Part shown: positions 47,262-56,173 of the stretch, piece after piece | Numbering within the stretch: position 1 is the first letter of the stretch | Layout: each line of letters begins with the position of its first letter | Origin: Gemmatimonadota bacterium | GTDB taxonomy: Bacteria > Gemmatimonadota > Gemmatimonadetes > Gemmatimonadales > Gemmatimonadaceae | Assembly: GCA_003134685.1 (NCBI GenBank) | Contig: PLCA01000002.1 | Coordinates: 147,964-211,963 of the forward strand | Direction of reading: 5' to 3' | DNA: 64,000 bases | Translations under genes and position numbers: made by a program | Notes under the pieces: generated by a model | Databases searched by the model: none | Told to the model about the DNA's origin: nothing | The model's input: the letters and a program-made list of their open reading frames with translations, nothing else

Positions 47262-47305
47262 CAAACGCCCCTCGTTGAGGGGCGTTTGTAGGTCAGACCT
47301 TTTTT
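47262..47305. terminator. Strong hairpin (terminator-like), with second short hairpin and T run on + strand
   Basis: CAAACGCCCCTC-gtt-GAGGGGCGTTTG (12-bp perfect stem) then AGGTC-ag-ACCTTTTTT. Confidence 0.65.
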
Positions 47306-47469
47306 GCTTTGTGCGTAGCCCCTTTGTCCCCTTGTGTCGGGATCGGACCCGCATTTCTCTCGCTTTCCTTGAGATGCTGCTTGTCCAGCTCGAGTATGTG
47401 TTCGTCGTCAGTTCGATTCTTCTGATCGGTCACGCTTGCATCTCTTTGATGCTTCCCCTGCGAATCCAT
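47293..47469 (-). CDS. Small hydrophilic hypothetical protein (58 aa)
   Basis: MDSQGKHQRDASVTDQKNRTDDEHILELDKQHLKESERNAGPIPTQGDKGATHKAKKV; ATG preceded by GAAAGAGGGGGAG. Confidence 0.55.
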   Translation of the reverse strand: MDSQGKHQRDASVTDQKNRTDDEHILELDKQHLKESERNAGPIPTQGDKGATHKAKKV

Positions 47470-47562
47470 CTCTCCCCCTCTTTCAGATGTAGGGTTTTGA
47501 GACGTACAGGAAGCATGCCTGTCCCAGTTTATCCCCCCTGGTAGCATTTAACGCCGTTAGGC

Positions 47563-48426
47563 TCAACGAATTCGAATTCCCCCCATCAGCCTGAATAGAG
47601 TGGCGTCTGCCGGCACCGAATAGACCTGGGCTCCGACATCCAGAATCTGCCGAAGGACCGCGGTCAGCCCACCAAAGACTGCGGCGCGATAGAGGGGCTT
47701 CTCGAGCTCGACCTGGGTCATGTCGACGCTGCCAGACTGACTAGTGAACCCGACCTGAAAGTGCGGATCGATCCGGTTTACACCCGCGCCACCGTAGAAC
47801 GAGATTCCACGGACCCCCGGGGCAAACCCGGCGGCGACCTCGCCACCGAACATGTCGGGATGGAAAGTATCCTTCGATGGACTGGTCCCGTAGCACGGGC
47901 TCGAGGGCGCCGTCTGCTGAAGCTGCGACTCAGGACAGGTTATCGCTCCTTTAACATTTCCGAAGGTGCCATGCACGCGGAGCATGAGGGTCGTTCCACT
48001 TGAAACGGGACCGACCGCGAAATGGTGAGACTGCGATACGGCGAAGCTGAAAAGATTCGGCGTAGCTCTCGCGATCGTCACCGGAGGAAGGTACGCAGCC
48101 TCGAGGGCAAAGCCGAACGGCCCGCCGATCGTAATCCTCGGCCGCCCGAATACGGGGGAGAGTGAGGTATGCTCGCTCTTCTGGGTAAAGCACCGGCCGG
48201 TCTGCTCGATCGCGGGATCCGGCTTGGGGATGTATTCAAGCTCGGCACCGATCCTGATGCTGGCGGGGAGAGGCACCTCCGGCACTGTTGCCATCGAGTA
48301 CACGATCGGCGCCGTATAGAACGCGAGAAGCTTTCCTTCGTTGCTATTGGTTGGGACTCGGCACTGCGCTATTGCTTGTCGCTGTGCGGTCAAAAGCAGT
48401 ACTAGTATGAACAGACCTCGACGCAT
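47563..48426 (-). CDS. Hypothetical secreted/outer-membrane beta-rich protein
   Basis: Signal peptide MRRGLFILVLLLTAQRQAIAQ; repeated beta-strand-like segments, C-terminal LMGGIRIR. Confidence 0.7.
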   Translation of the reverse strand: MRRGLFILVLLLTAQRQAIAQCRVPTNSNEGKLLAFYTAPIVYSMATVPEVPLPASIRIGAELEYIPKPDPAIEQTGRCFTQKSEHTSLSPVFGRPRITIGGPFGFALEAAYLPPVTIARATPNLFSFAVSQSHHFAVGPVSSGTTLMLRVHGTFGNVKGAITCPESQLQQTAPSSPCYGTSPSKDTFHPDMFGGEVAAGFAPGVRGISFYGGAGVNRIDPHFQVGFTSQSGSVDMTQVELEKPLYRAAVFGGLTAVLRQILDVGAQVYSVPADATLFRLMGGIRIR

Positions 48427-48583
48427 TGTTGCTCCTGTTCGGAAGAACTCCTGATGAGCGACTAACCTAAAGGCGAAACCCTGATGCGGCGACGATCGGT
48501 CGGCAAGCGCAGCGATTCAAGGCGCCAATGTATGCGCGCAACAGGCGAACGCCCAACCAATGTCTTTGACGTCATCGGAAAGA

Positions 48584-49498
48584 TCATCGACTTCCGATGG
48601 AGCGGGGCTTCCGCGCGTACGTGCGAAGCAGGCATTCCGAGTAGAACCCCGGATGTTCTTCGTATGCGCCCCACGTTTTGTTGACGCGCATCATTTCCTT
48701 GTCGTAAGCCAGGAACATCGCAGTCTTCTCGCGCGCCTGATCGGTCGACCGATTGGCTGCTCGCGTTGCAAGCGCGTAACCCACATAGTACCACGTGTTC
48801 CACTTCTGTCTCTTGCGCAGATCTTCCACAAGCAGGCCGACCATGCGGTGATCGAAGTGATCGTGCGGATTCGCCGCCACGCTCGGATCGCTTGCGTGAA
48901 CTACCAGATCCGTAGTGGCGGAGCGCGTCCCGATCAGCACGCTCGCGGTGGCCAGGAGATCTCCCCATCCCCGGTAGGCCGCGCTGCTATCGACTGCGGT
49001 TATGACTGTGATTTTTTTTCCGCGCAGTCTTCTCAGGCTTTCGAAGCCGTGGCGAGCGAAGCCCACTCCGTTTCTCTTCCCATCCGGAAGCCGGAGAAAG
49101 TAGGACTCGGTATTGGCGATCACGCATTTTCGAATGGCGTGCTCGAGCACCTTCGTCGTCGAGCACCTTACTGCGGCGGAATCAGCTGCCGCAACCCCAA
49201 TGGCGAGACGCGTCGATTGTAGCGCTGCTCGTTCCCGCGTCTGCCAGTAGAGAGAATCCCGCCCGTCGTCTCCGGCCGTCAGATAGATAAAGGTCGCTGA
49301 GTCCCCGCCGGCAATTTGCTTCGCAACGACGTCTCCCATGAAAAGCTGCCAGTCGTCCTGATGCGCGACAACGAACACATCGCGCTGAGCAGGCATGGAG
49401 TTCGATAAGTGGCTAACTGACTCAGTCCGCCCGGCAGTTCCGACCAACGTCAGCTGGAGTAACCCTGCGGCAAGCGATTGGAGTCGAACAATCGTCAA
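48584..49498 (-). CDS. PIG-L family deacetylase, secreted
   Basis: RDVFVVAHQDDWQLFMGDVVAKQIAGGDSATFIYLTAGDDGRD...NPHDHFDHRMVGLLVEDL. Confidence 0.88.
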   Translation of the reverse strand: MTIVRLQSLAAGLLQLTLVGTAGRTESVSHLSNSMPAQRDVFVVAHQDDWQLFMGDVVAKQIAGGDSATFIYLTAGDDGRDSLYWQTRERAALQSTRLAIGVAAADSAAVRCSTTKVLEHAIRKCVIANTESYFLRLPDGKRNGVGFARHGFESLRRLRGKKITVITAVDSSAAYRGWGDLLATASVLIGTRSATTDLVVHASDPSVAANPHDHFDHRMVGLLVEDLRKRQKWNTWYYVGYALATRAANRSTDQAREKTAMFLAYDKEMMRVNKTWGAYEEHPGFYSECLLRTYARKPRSIGSR

Positions 49499-49628
49499 TG
49501 AGCCTTCCGGAATGGAGGGTTTACCGCCTCGATCAGGCGATGATTAAGGTCGTGAGCGTCACACCTCGTGCCTACTACCTTGCATCTCCACCCTTGTTCT
49601 CCTCACAGTTCAAAATACCCAGATGCAG

Positions 49629-49661
49629 AGAGCGGGTGCACTGAATTCGTGCACCCGCTCT
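49629..49661 (-). terminator. Hairpin downstream of yceI-like gene
   Basis: AGAGCGGGTGCAC-tgaattc-GTGCACCCGCTCT, 13-bp perfect stem; weak T tract only. Confidence 0.5.
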
Positions 49662-49688
49662 TGGTTATATATTTACCTAATGCCGGCG

Positions 49689-50252
49689 TTACTCGGCTTT
49701 CACTGCCTCGACCTCGATACCAATCTTGATCTCGTTTCCCACAGCTACGCCGCCTGCCTCCAACACCTGATTCCAGGTCAACCCGAAATCCCGGCGATCG
49801 ATCTTGCCCTTCGCGCTGAATCCCACCCGCTCCCCTCCCCACGGATCCTTCGTCTGACCCTCGAACTCGACGTCGAGAGTGATCGGCCTGGTCACATCAC
49901 GAATCGTCAACTCGCCCGTGAGCTTGAACGCCTTCCGATCCCCGTCGATGCTGGTGCTTCGGAATTTGATCTCGGGGTATTTCTCGACGTTCAGAAAATC
50001 GCCCGAGCGAAGATGCTCGTCCCGCTGGTCGGCGCGAGTATCGATGCTTGCCGTCTTGAGAGTCGCTTCGACCAAAGAATTCCTCGGATTTTTTTCGTCA
50101 ATAGTAATAGTGCCTTCGATGTCTACGATTCGTCCTTTGACGGTCGTGATCATCAGGTGCTTGGCCGAGAACTCGACCGTGGTGTGCGTCGGGTCGAGCT
50201 TCCACTGGGTCTTGGTTCCCGCTGCGGGAGCGGTTTGAGCTGGTGCGGTCAT
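49689..50252 (-). CDS. YceI family protein
   Basis: WKLDPTHTTVEFSAKHLMITTVKGRIVDIEGTITIDEKNPRNSLVEATLKTASIDTRADQRDEHLRSGDFLNVEKYPEIKFRST. Confidence 0.95.
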   Translation of the reverse strand: MTAPAQTAPAAGTKTQWKLDPTHTTVEFSAKHLMITTVKGRIVDIEGTITIDEKNPRNSLVEATLKTASIDTRADQRDEHLRSGDFLNVEKYPEIKFRSTSIDGDRKAFKLTGELTIRDVTRPITLDVEFEGQTKDPWGGERVGFSAKGKIDRRDFGLTWNQVLEAGGVAVGNEIKIGIEVEAVKAE

Positions 50253-50319
50253 CGTTTCCTCTCGAATCTGGTGCGGTTTTGAGCCAGTTAACGCTATTTT
50301 GAGTGGCTAACAGCTCTGG

Positions 50320-50354
50320 ACTTACTATGAGTATGCTAGTATACTTTAGTAAGT
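50320..50354. promoter_or_regulatory. Candidate HxlR operator region
   Basis: ACTTACT...AGTAAGT inverted repeat enclosing GTATGCTAGTATAC near-palindrome in the yceI/hxlR divergent intergenic region. Confidence 0.5.
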
Positions 50355-50391
50355 AAGTTGTGTCAAGCTCCCATATCCATAACTTCTTCTC

Positions 50392-50808
50392 ATGACCGAT
50401 TCGCCCGCGTCCGTCTCACCAGTCTGCTCCCGCTTTCACCGGGCCATCGAGCTCATCGGCAGCCGCTGGACTGGCGCCATCCTGCAAACCCTGCTTCAGG
50501 GGAAAACGCGATATGCGGCCATCAGGGGAGCGATTCCCGACATTACCGATCGAATGTTGTCGGAGCGCCTTCGCTCGCTCGAGGGAGAAAAGTTGGTACT
50601 CCGGGTTGTAACCCCCGAGAGCCCTGTGCGCGTTGAATACGAGCTGACCCCCAAGGGGCGCGAGCTCCAGAACGCACTGCGAGAAATCGGCAGCTGGGCC
50701 GAACGCTGGATCCCGCTGGAAAGCGGCGAAATCAACGAGACTGCCGCTGAATCAAAAGCCGGTAAGCATCGCCACACCCGGCGCGCGCGCAAAGCCAGAT
50801 CTGCATGA
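50392..50808 (+). CDS. HxlR family winged-helix transcriptional regulator
   Basis: CSRFHRAIELIGSRWTGAILQTLLQGKTRYAAIRGAIPDITDRMLSERLRSLEGEKLVLRVVTPESPVRVEYELTPKGREL. Confidence 0.95.
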   Translation: MTDSPASVSPVCSRFHRAIELIGSRWTGAILQTLLQGKTRYAAIRGAIPDITDRMLSERLRSLEGEKLVLRVVTPESPVRVEYELTPKGRELQNALREIGSWAERWIPLESGEINETAAESKAGKHRHTRRARKARSA

Positions 50809-50817
50809 CCGGATTGA

Positions 50818-50852
50818 AGGACGCTGAGTAGATTCTCAGCGTCCTTTTTTTT
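50818..50852 (+). terminator. Rho-independent terminator
   Basis: AGGACGCTGAG-tagatt-CTCAGCGTCCT followed by TTTTTTT. Confidence 0.9.
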
Positions 50853-50900
50853 CACCGCATCCTCGTCCCCTTACATCACTCCCCTAGTGGAGAACCACTG

Positions 50901-53150
50901 ATGCGCACGCTGCTCTCGTCGCTCATGATTTCGGCAACCGGTCTCGTTCTCGCGCCATCTCCGGCTGACGTGCCATTACGCGGATTCTTCCCCCAATCCG
51001 TCCAGGCAGAACGTGATCTGGAAGCACGATTCAAGACTATGCCAGATCCAGCCCACATGAGAGAATCCATGCGCCGCCTCAGCGCGCGTCCGCACCACGT
51101 AGGCTCCGCCTACGACAAGGACAATGCCGAGTGGCTTCTCAACCAGTTCAAGTCTTACGGGTGGGACGCGCACATCGAGAACTTCGACGTTCTCTTCCCG
51201 ACACCAATCGACCGCCTCGTTGAGCTCGTGGCTCCGACGACCTTCAAGGCAGCGCTCCAAGAGACCGCGATCGCGGGTGACCCGACATCGAATCAGCAAT
51301 CAGAGCAGCTGCCTTCGTACAACGCCTACTCCATCGACGGTGATGTCACCGGCCCTCTCGTCTTCGTCAACTACGGAATACCGGCCGACTACGAGGAGCT
51401 GGAACAGCGCGGTATTTCCGTAAAGGGCGCAATCGTGATTGCCAAATACGGCGGCTCGTGGCGTGGCATCAAACCCAAGGTGGCCGCTGAGCACGGCGCG
51501 ATCGGATGCCTGATCTATTCAGATCCCAGAGATGATGGTTACGCCATCGGCGACGTCTTCCCCAAAGGCCCGATGCGTCCGTCACAGGGAGTTCAGCGAG
51601 GTTCCGTCGCTGACATGCCCGTCTATCCGGGCGATCCCCTGACGCCAGGAGTTGGTGCAACGAAGGACGCGAAGCGCCTCACGGTCGCGCAGGCCGCCAC
51701 CATCACCAAGATTCCAGTGCTGCCGATTTCTTATGGCGATGCGCAACCGTTGCTCACTGCGCTTGGAGGTCCCGTCGCTCCGGCAGCGTGGCGAGGTGGC
51801 CTCCCCATTACTTATCGCCTCGGCGCAGGACCCGCCCGCGTTCATCTCCGCGTCAAATCTGACTGGAGCCTGAAGACGCTGTATGATGTGATCGCCAGAC
51901 TTCCCGGCACCACCGAAGCCGACCAATGGATCGTTCGCGGCAACCACCATGATGCGTGGGTGAACGGCGCCGAGGATCCTATCTCTGGACTTGTCGCCGA
52001 GCTCGAGGAGGCCCGCGCCCTTGGCGCACTGTACAAGCAGGGATGGCGGCCGAAACGCACCATCATCTACGCCGCCTGGGATGGCGAAGAGCCCGGCCTG
52101 TTGGGTTCAACCGAGTGGGCGGAGACACACGCTGACGAGCTCAAGGCGCATGCTGTCGCCTATCTGAACAGCGATGGCAATGGCAGGGGATTCCTCGGTG
52201 TGTCGGGATCACACTCGCTGGAAAAATTCATGAATGGCGTCGCCCTGGATGTCGAAGATCCCGAATCTAGCGTGAGCGCCTGGAAGCGACTGCAGGCATC
52301 GAGGATCCTCAACGGGTCCGCGGATGTTCGCCACGAAGTCCGTGATCGCGAGGACCTTCGGATCGGCGCTCTCGGATCAGGATCGGACTACTCGTCTTTC
52401 ATCGATCACCTAGGCGTCGCATCGCTCAACCTTGGATACGGTGGAGAGGACGACGGCGGGATTTACCATTCAATCTACGACGACTTCTACTGGTTCACGC
52501 ATTTCAGCGACACATCCTTTGTCTACGGTCGGGCGCTTGCCCAGACCGCTGGCATTGCGGTGCTGCGCCTCGCGAACGCGGACGTGCTTCCTTTCGCGTT
52601 CACGAATCTCGCGGAAACCATCCAGACTTACGTCAAGGATCTCCAGTCTCTGCGCGACAAGCGGGCGGAGCAGATCACAGAACGCAATCGGCAAATCGAG
52701 GATGGCGTTTTCAAGCTCGCCAGCGACCCGCGCGATCCAGTGACTGCTCCTCAACGTCAGCAGCCCGCGCCACAACTGAACTTCGCCCCCCTGCTCAACG
52801 CACTCGATTCACTCAACCACGCCGCTTCGCGTTACGACAAAGCCTACAGTCGTGCCGTGAGCGAAGGCCGCACTGCTATCGCGAAGGGTGTGAACGAGCG
52901 ACTGGTCCAGGCAGAGCGCGCGCTTACGTCGACGGAAGGCCTGAAGAACAGGCCGTGGTATGTCCACATGCTCTATGCCCCCGGGTTTTACACGGGCTAT
53001 GGCGTGAAGACGATACCGGGCGTCCGCGAAGCGATCGAACAGGGAGAGTGGCGGGATGCGGATCATGAGATTGCCCGCGCTGCTGCCGCTGTAGAGCGCG
53101 AGGCGTCGTTGGTCGGCGGCCTCGCCACGACTCTCACCGGCGGATCGTGA
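50901..53150 (+). CDS. M28 family metallopeptidase, glutamate carboxypeptidase II-like (PA domain + transferrin-receptor-like dimerisation domain)
   Basis: PA domain GPLVFVNYGIPADYEELEQRGISVKGAIVIAKYGGSWRGIKPKVAAEHGAIGCLIYSDP; WIVRGNHHDAWVNGAEDPISG; WDGEEPGLLGSTEWAE; GSGSDYSSFIDHLGVASLNLGY. Confidence 0.94.
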   Translation: MRTLLSSLMISATGLVLAPSPADVPLRGFFPQSVQAERDLEARFKTMPDPAHMRESMRRLSARPHHVGSAYDKDNAEWLLNQFKSYGWDAHIENFDVLFPTPIDRLVELVAPTTFKAALQETAIAGDPTSNQQSEQLPSYNAYSIDGDVTGPLVFVNYGIPADYEELEQRGISVKGAIVIAKYGGSWRGIKPKVAAEHGAIGCLIYSDPRDDGYAIGDVFPKGPMRPSQGVQRGSVADMPVYPGDPLTPGVGATKDAKRLTVAQAATITKIPVLPISYGDAQPLLTALGGPVAPAAWRGGLPITYRLGAGPARVHLRVKSDWSLKTLYDVIARLPGTTEADQWIVRGNHHDAWVNGAEDPISGLVAELEEARALGALYKQGWRPKRTIIYAAWDGEEPGLLGSTEWAETHADELKAHAVAYLNSDGNGRGFLGVSGSHSLEKFMNGVALDVEDPESSVSAWKRLQASRILNGSADVRHEVRDREDLRIGALGSGSDYSSFIDHLGVASLNLGYGGEDDGGIYHSIYDDFYWFTHFSDTSFVYGRALAQTAGIAVLRLANADVLPFAFTNLAETIQTYVKDLQSLRDKRAEQITERNRQIEDGVFKLASDPRDPVTAPQRQQPAPQLNFAPLLNALDSLNHAASRYDKAYSRAVSEGRTAIAKGVNERLVQAERALTSTEGLKNRPWYVHMLYAPGFYTGYGVKTIPGVREAIEQGEWRDADHEIARAAAAVEREASLVGGLATTLTGGS

Positions 53151-53174
53151 TCCGCCGGCTGGTGCTACGCAGAG

Positions 53175-55487
53175 TTAGTAGGTCGCTTGGTAGTTCAACC
53201 GAAAGCCTCGGCCCGGTTCCGGAATAAAATCCTTGATCACGGAAAGATTATTTCGATACACGCGGTTGAGCACATTGTCGCAATGGACGCTGATGTTGTT
53301 CAGGACACGTTGCCGCGCAAAGCGCATCCCGACTCCGAGGTTCACTACGGTGTATCCGGGAGTTGGGGTGTCGCCCTCGCCCAGTCGCGATTGCCTCGCT
53401 GCCACACGCGTTTCGATCAGACCCATGTAGGTTCTGTCCTGATATGTCGCCCGCAACAAACCTCTTAGCGGCGGCGTGAAGGGCAGCGGCACATTTTGTC
53501 TGGTGTCCTCGGCGTTCACGTAGTCAGCGCCCGCCTTGAGTGCGAAATACTGGGCTGGCTGGACGGTCACGCTCGCGTCAACACCGTACAACCGGGCGTT
53601 GGTAGCGCCGAATTGACGCACCGGAAAACCCTGAATTACATCGCCACGCAGGAATCCATAGATGTAGTTATGGATGCTGTTTGCATAGGGCGACAATTCA
53701 AAGGACGTGTTGGCGAAGTTGCCTTTGAGCGATGCATCCACGCCCAATCCGGTTTCCGGCTCGAGCTCCGGGGTGCCGATGGTGTAGGTGCCACTTGGCG
53801 CATCGAGTCCGTTCGCGAACAGCTCCTGAACGGTGGGAGCGCGAAACGCTCGCGCCAGGCTCAACGATCCCGCCAACTGCGGCGTGAGCTGCTGAATCGC
53901 GCTGAGCGAGGCCGTCAGAGCGTTGGAAAGTCGGGAGGCGTTGAGCGTCTGGAAATTCGGGTCAGTCGACTGCGGATCTGGACGTGTCTGGATCTTGTTG
54001 TAGTCATACCGCAGGCCGGCCTGTAGACGGGTCCTTTCCGCAGCGGGATATTCTTCGTAAGCATACGCCGCAAACCCGCTCGTGCGCGAGTTCGGACCCA
54101 GCGGCTCGTCACCCTGGATGATCATGTTCTCGATGTTCGTCCATAATCCCAGTGTGCCCTGGAGCTTGCCGAGCGACTGCTGCTGCAACTGCAATACGCC
54201 GTTGAACTCCCGCTTGTGGAAATGGGTTGCCTCCGGATCGGAGACCCCGCTTGCATCTTGTGCCGTTGGGAATTCAGAGTGGTTGTAGTCGTTGTAGCTC
54301 GCGTTGAGCTTTACCCGATCTATGAATCCGAATCCGCCGTTGAGGAGGCTGCGGAACTCGAGAGTGTTTCGCTGCTGCGCGATACGTGACGTAGTCGGGG
54401 GTACGTTCGCAAAATCCGGGTTGGGCGGCACGCCGGGTATGCCATAGTTCACCTCGAAGTGCTTGCCGCCGATACCGATTGATCCAAAGTCGCTCTGATA
54501 TGCGTAGCCGAGACCTGCTTCGCCACTATGGTCGAACGTCTGCGGCATCCGGTCGAGGTTGAAGACTGTGCCGGTCTCGGGGTCGGTATAGTTCCCCGAA
54601 GGAATCCGGATATTGCTGGCCCTCACTCCTCCAGCCGACACCCGAAAGGCCTGTTTCCCCTGAGTGTAAACATTGTTGATATAGCCTGCGCCCTCGCCGC
54701 TCACCGTGTTTCCTTCAATTGCGGCCGTGCCTGAAACAGGATGATCCGACAAGGCAGGGACGATATCGGTGATCACGTTCACAATTCCACCGATCGTGCT
54801 GGGGCCGTATAGGATAGTCGCGGGCCCGCGAACCACGTCGATCTGCACAATGCCGATTGCTTCGATCGGAGTAGCGTGCGCGGGATCGAATGTCGCCAGG
54901 TCACCCATGCGAAGGCCGTTTTCGAGAATCAGCACCTCGTTGTCGCCTAGGCCTCGCAGAATGGGTCGTGATGGAGCCGACCCGAGGCTACGAACCGCAA
55001 CGCCTGGAAGATCAGAGATCTTTTCCGCGAAGCTTGTCCCTGGGCTGTTCTGGAATTCCACCAGAGACTTGGACGCGGTCGACTGATACTGCTCGTCGGA
55101 AGTCCGTGCGGTTGGCGATGCGGAGACTACGACCTCTTTCAAATGGATCGCGGATTCCCTGAGATTGAACGATACCCTCGCAGTACCACTCGTCACGCTG
55201 ACGGTGTCGGTCGCAGATGCGTACCCTGTGACACCGACATTCACTCTATAAATCCCCTTGGGAATATCGGAGAAGGTGAACTGACCTTCTGCGCCCGTAT
55301 GCTCGATGCGATCAAGCTCGAGGAGCCGGACCGTCGCGCCAACTATCGGTCTCCCCGCAGTCTGAACCGTTCCGGTGATTGTTTGGCCTAGAAGCGCAGT
55401 CGGCCACAAGAGCAGCGAGCCGAGCAAGCTAGAAGTCGCGATCAAAGTGGTTTGAATCGAGCTCGTACGAATCGCTCGTGCGGACAT
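53175..55487 (-). CDS. TonB-dependent outer membrane receptor (ZnuD-like) with carboxypeptidase-regulatory-like N-terminal domain
   Basis: ITGTVQTAGRPIVGATVRLLELDRIEHTGAEGQFTFSDIPKGIYRVNV; plug SFAEKISDLPGVAVRSLGSAPSRPILRGLGDNEVLILENGLRMGDLATFDPAHATPIEAIGIVQIDVVRGPATILYGPSTIGGIVNVITD. Confidence 0.93.
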   Translation of the reverse strand: MSARAIRTSSIQTTLIATSSLLGSLLLWPTALLGQTITGTVQTAGRPIVGATVRLLELDRIEHTGAEGQFTFSDIPKGIYRVNVGVTGYASATDTVSVTSGTARVSFNLRESAIHLKEVVVSASPTARTSDEQYQSTASKSLVEFQNSPGTSFAEKISDLPGVAVRSLGSAPSRPILRGLGDNEVLILENGLRMGDLATFDPAHATPIEAIGIVQIDVVRGPATILYGPSTIGGIVNVITDIVPALSDHPVSGTAAIEGNTVSGEGAGYINNVYTQGKQAFRVSAGGVRASNIRIPSGNYTDPETGTVFNLDRMPQTFDHSGEAGLGYAYQSDFGSIGIGGKHFEVNYGIPGVPPNPDFANVPPTTSRIAQQRNTLEFRSLLNGGFGFIDRVKLNASYNDYNHSEFPTAQDASGVSDPEATHFHKREFNGVLQLQQQSLGKLQGTLGLWTNIENMIIQGDEPLGPNSRTSGFAAYAYEEYPAAERTRLQAGLRYDYNKIQTRPDPQSTDPNFQTLNASRLSNALTASLSAIQQLTPQLAGSLSLARAFRAPTVQELFANGLDAPSGTYTIGTPELEPETGLGVDASLKGNFANTSFELSPYANSIHNYIYGFLRGDVIQGFPVRQFGATNARLYGVDASVTVQPAQYFALKAGADYVNAEDTRQNVPLPFTPPLRGLLRATYQDRTYMGLIETRVAARQSRLGEGDTPTPGYTVVNLGVGMRFARQRVLNNISVHCDNVLNRVYRNNLSVIKDFIPEPGRGFRLNYQATY

Positions 55488-55586
55488 TTCGGCCTCGTTC
55501 TGGTTTTACTGCGGAGGGCGTAGGGCGTTAGGTCTGCCGAAACGAAGTCGTGAAGATCTCCGTGTGCGGCGGGCAAACATCGCCAA

Positions 55587-55659
<73 letters not shown>

Positions 55660-55723
55660 GAATCGGACTCGCGTCCGGATGCACCAATTAAAACGCCTCA
55701 GTGCCTGTTATCAACCGCGCGAG

Positions 55724-56128
55724 CTACTTTGACAATGGAGCCTTGCCATGAGTTGCGGTGATCACCGACTTCACGCCGCCGCGAACATTGAAGTCGCCGA
55801 CGACGCGCATCGACCTGGGCTTCGAGCTCGCCACCAGATCATCCAGAATCCGGTTCACCGCGCGCTCGTAAAAGATCCCGTCGTTTCTGTAGCTCCACAG
55901 ATAGAGCTTGAGGCTCTTCAGCTCGATGCATTTCGCCGCTGGAACGTAGGTGATGCGAATCGTTCCGAAATCGGGCGCGCCTCCCGTGAGCAGCGCGAGC
56001 TCCTCGGCGTCGCTTTCGATGCCGCCGAGCGGGCAAAGGGATGTGAACTCCGAACAGTCCATGTGGATCTCGTAATCACGGCCGACGTAGGGATTGTCGA
56101 AGACTTCGAGGAGCTCTGGCTTTGGCAT
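55724..56128 (-). CDS. queF: NADPH-dependent 7-cyano-7-deazaguanine reductase
   Basis: MPKPELLEVFDNPYVGRDYEIHMDCSEFTSLCPLGG...PDFGTIRITYVPAAKCIELKSLKLYLWSYRNDGIFYERAVNRILDDLV; catalytic SLCP, ELKSLKLYLxSYR motif. Confidence 0.93.
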   Translation of the reverse strand: MPKPELLEVFDNPYVGRDYEIHMDCSEFTSLCPLGGIESDAEELALLTGGAPDFGTIRITYVPAAKCIELKSLKLYLWSYRNDGIFYERAVNRILDDLVASSKPRSMRVVGDFNVRGGVKSVITATHGKAPLSK

Positions 56129-56173
56129 CCTCGAACGATGCACACATGGACGCCGCGGATCAATCCGCGCGTA

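Noticed and set aside
47200-47262. tRNA-like fragment (GGTAGAGC...CTCGAGCCC) on + strand
   Set aside because: No acceptor stem or complete cloverleaf could be built; only short box-like matches.
47055-47354. 99-aa - strand ORF
   Set aside because: Composition and position look non-coding; spans hairpins and overlaps the better-supported 58-aa gene at 47293-47469.
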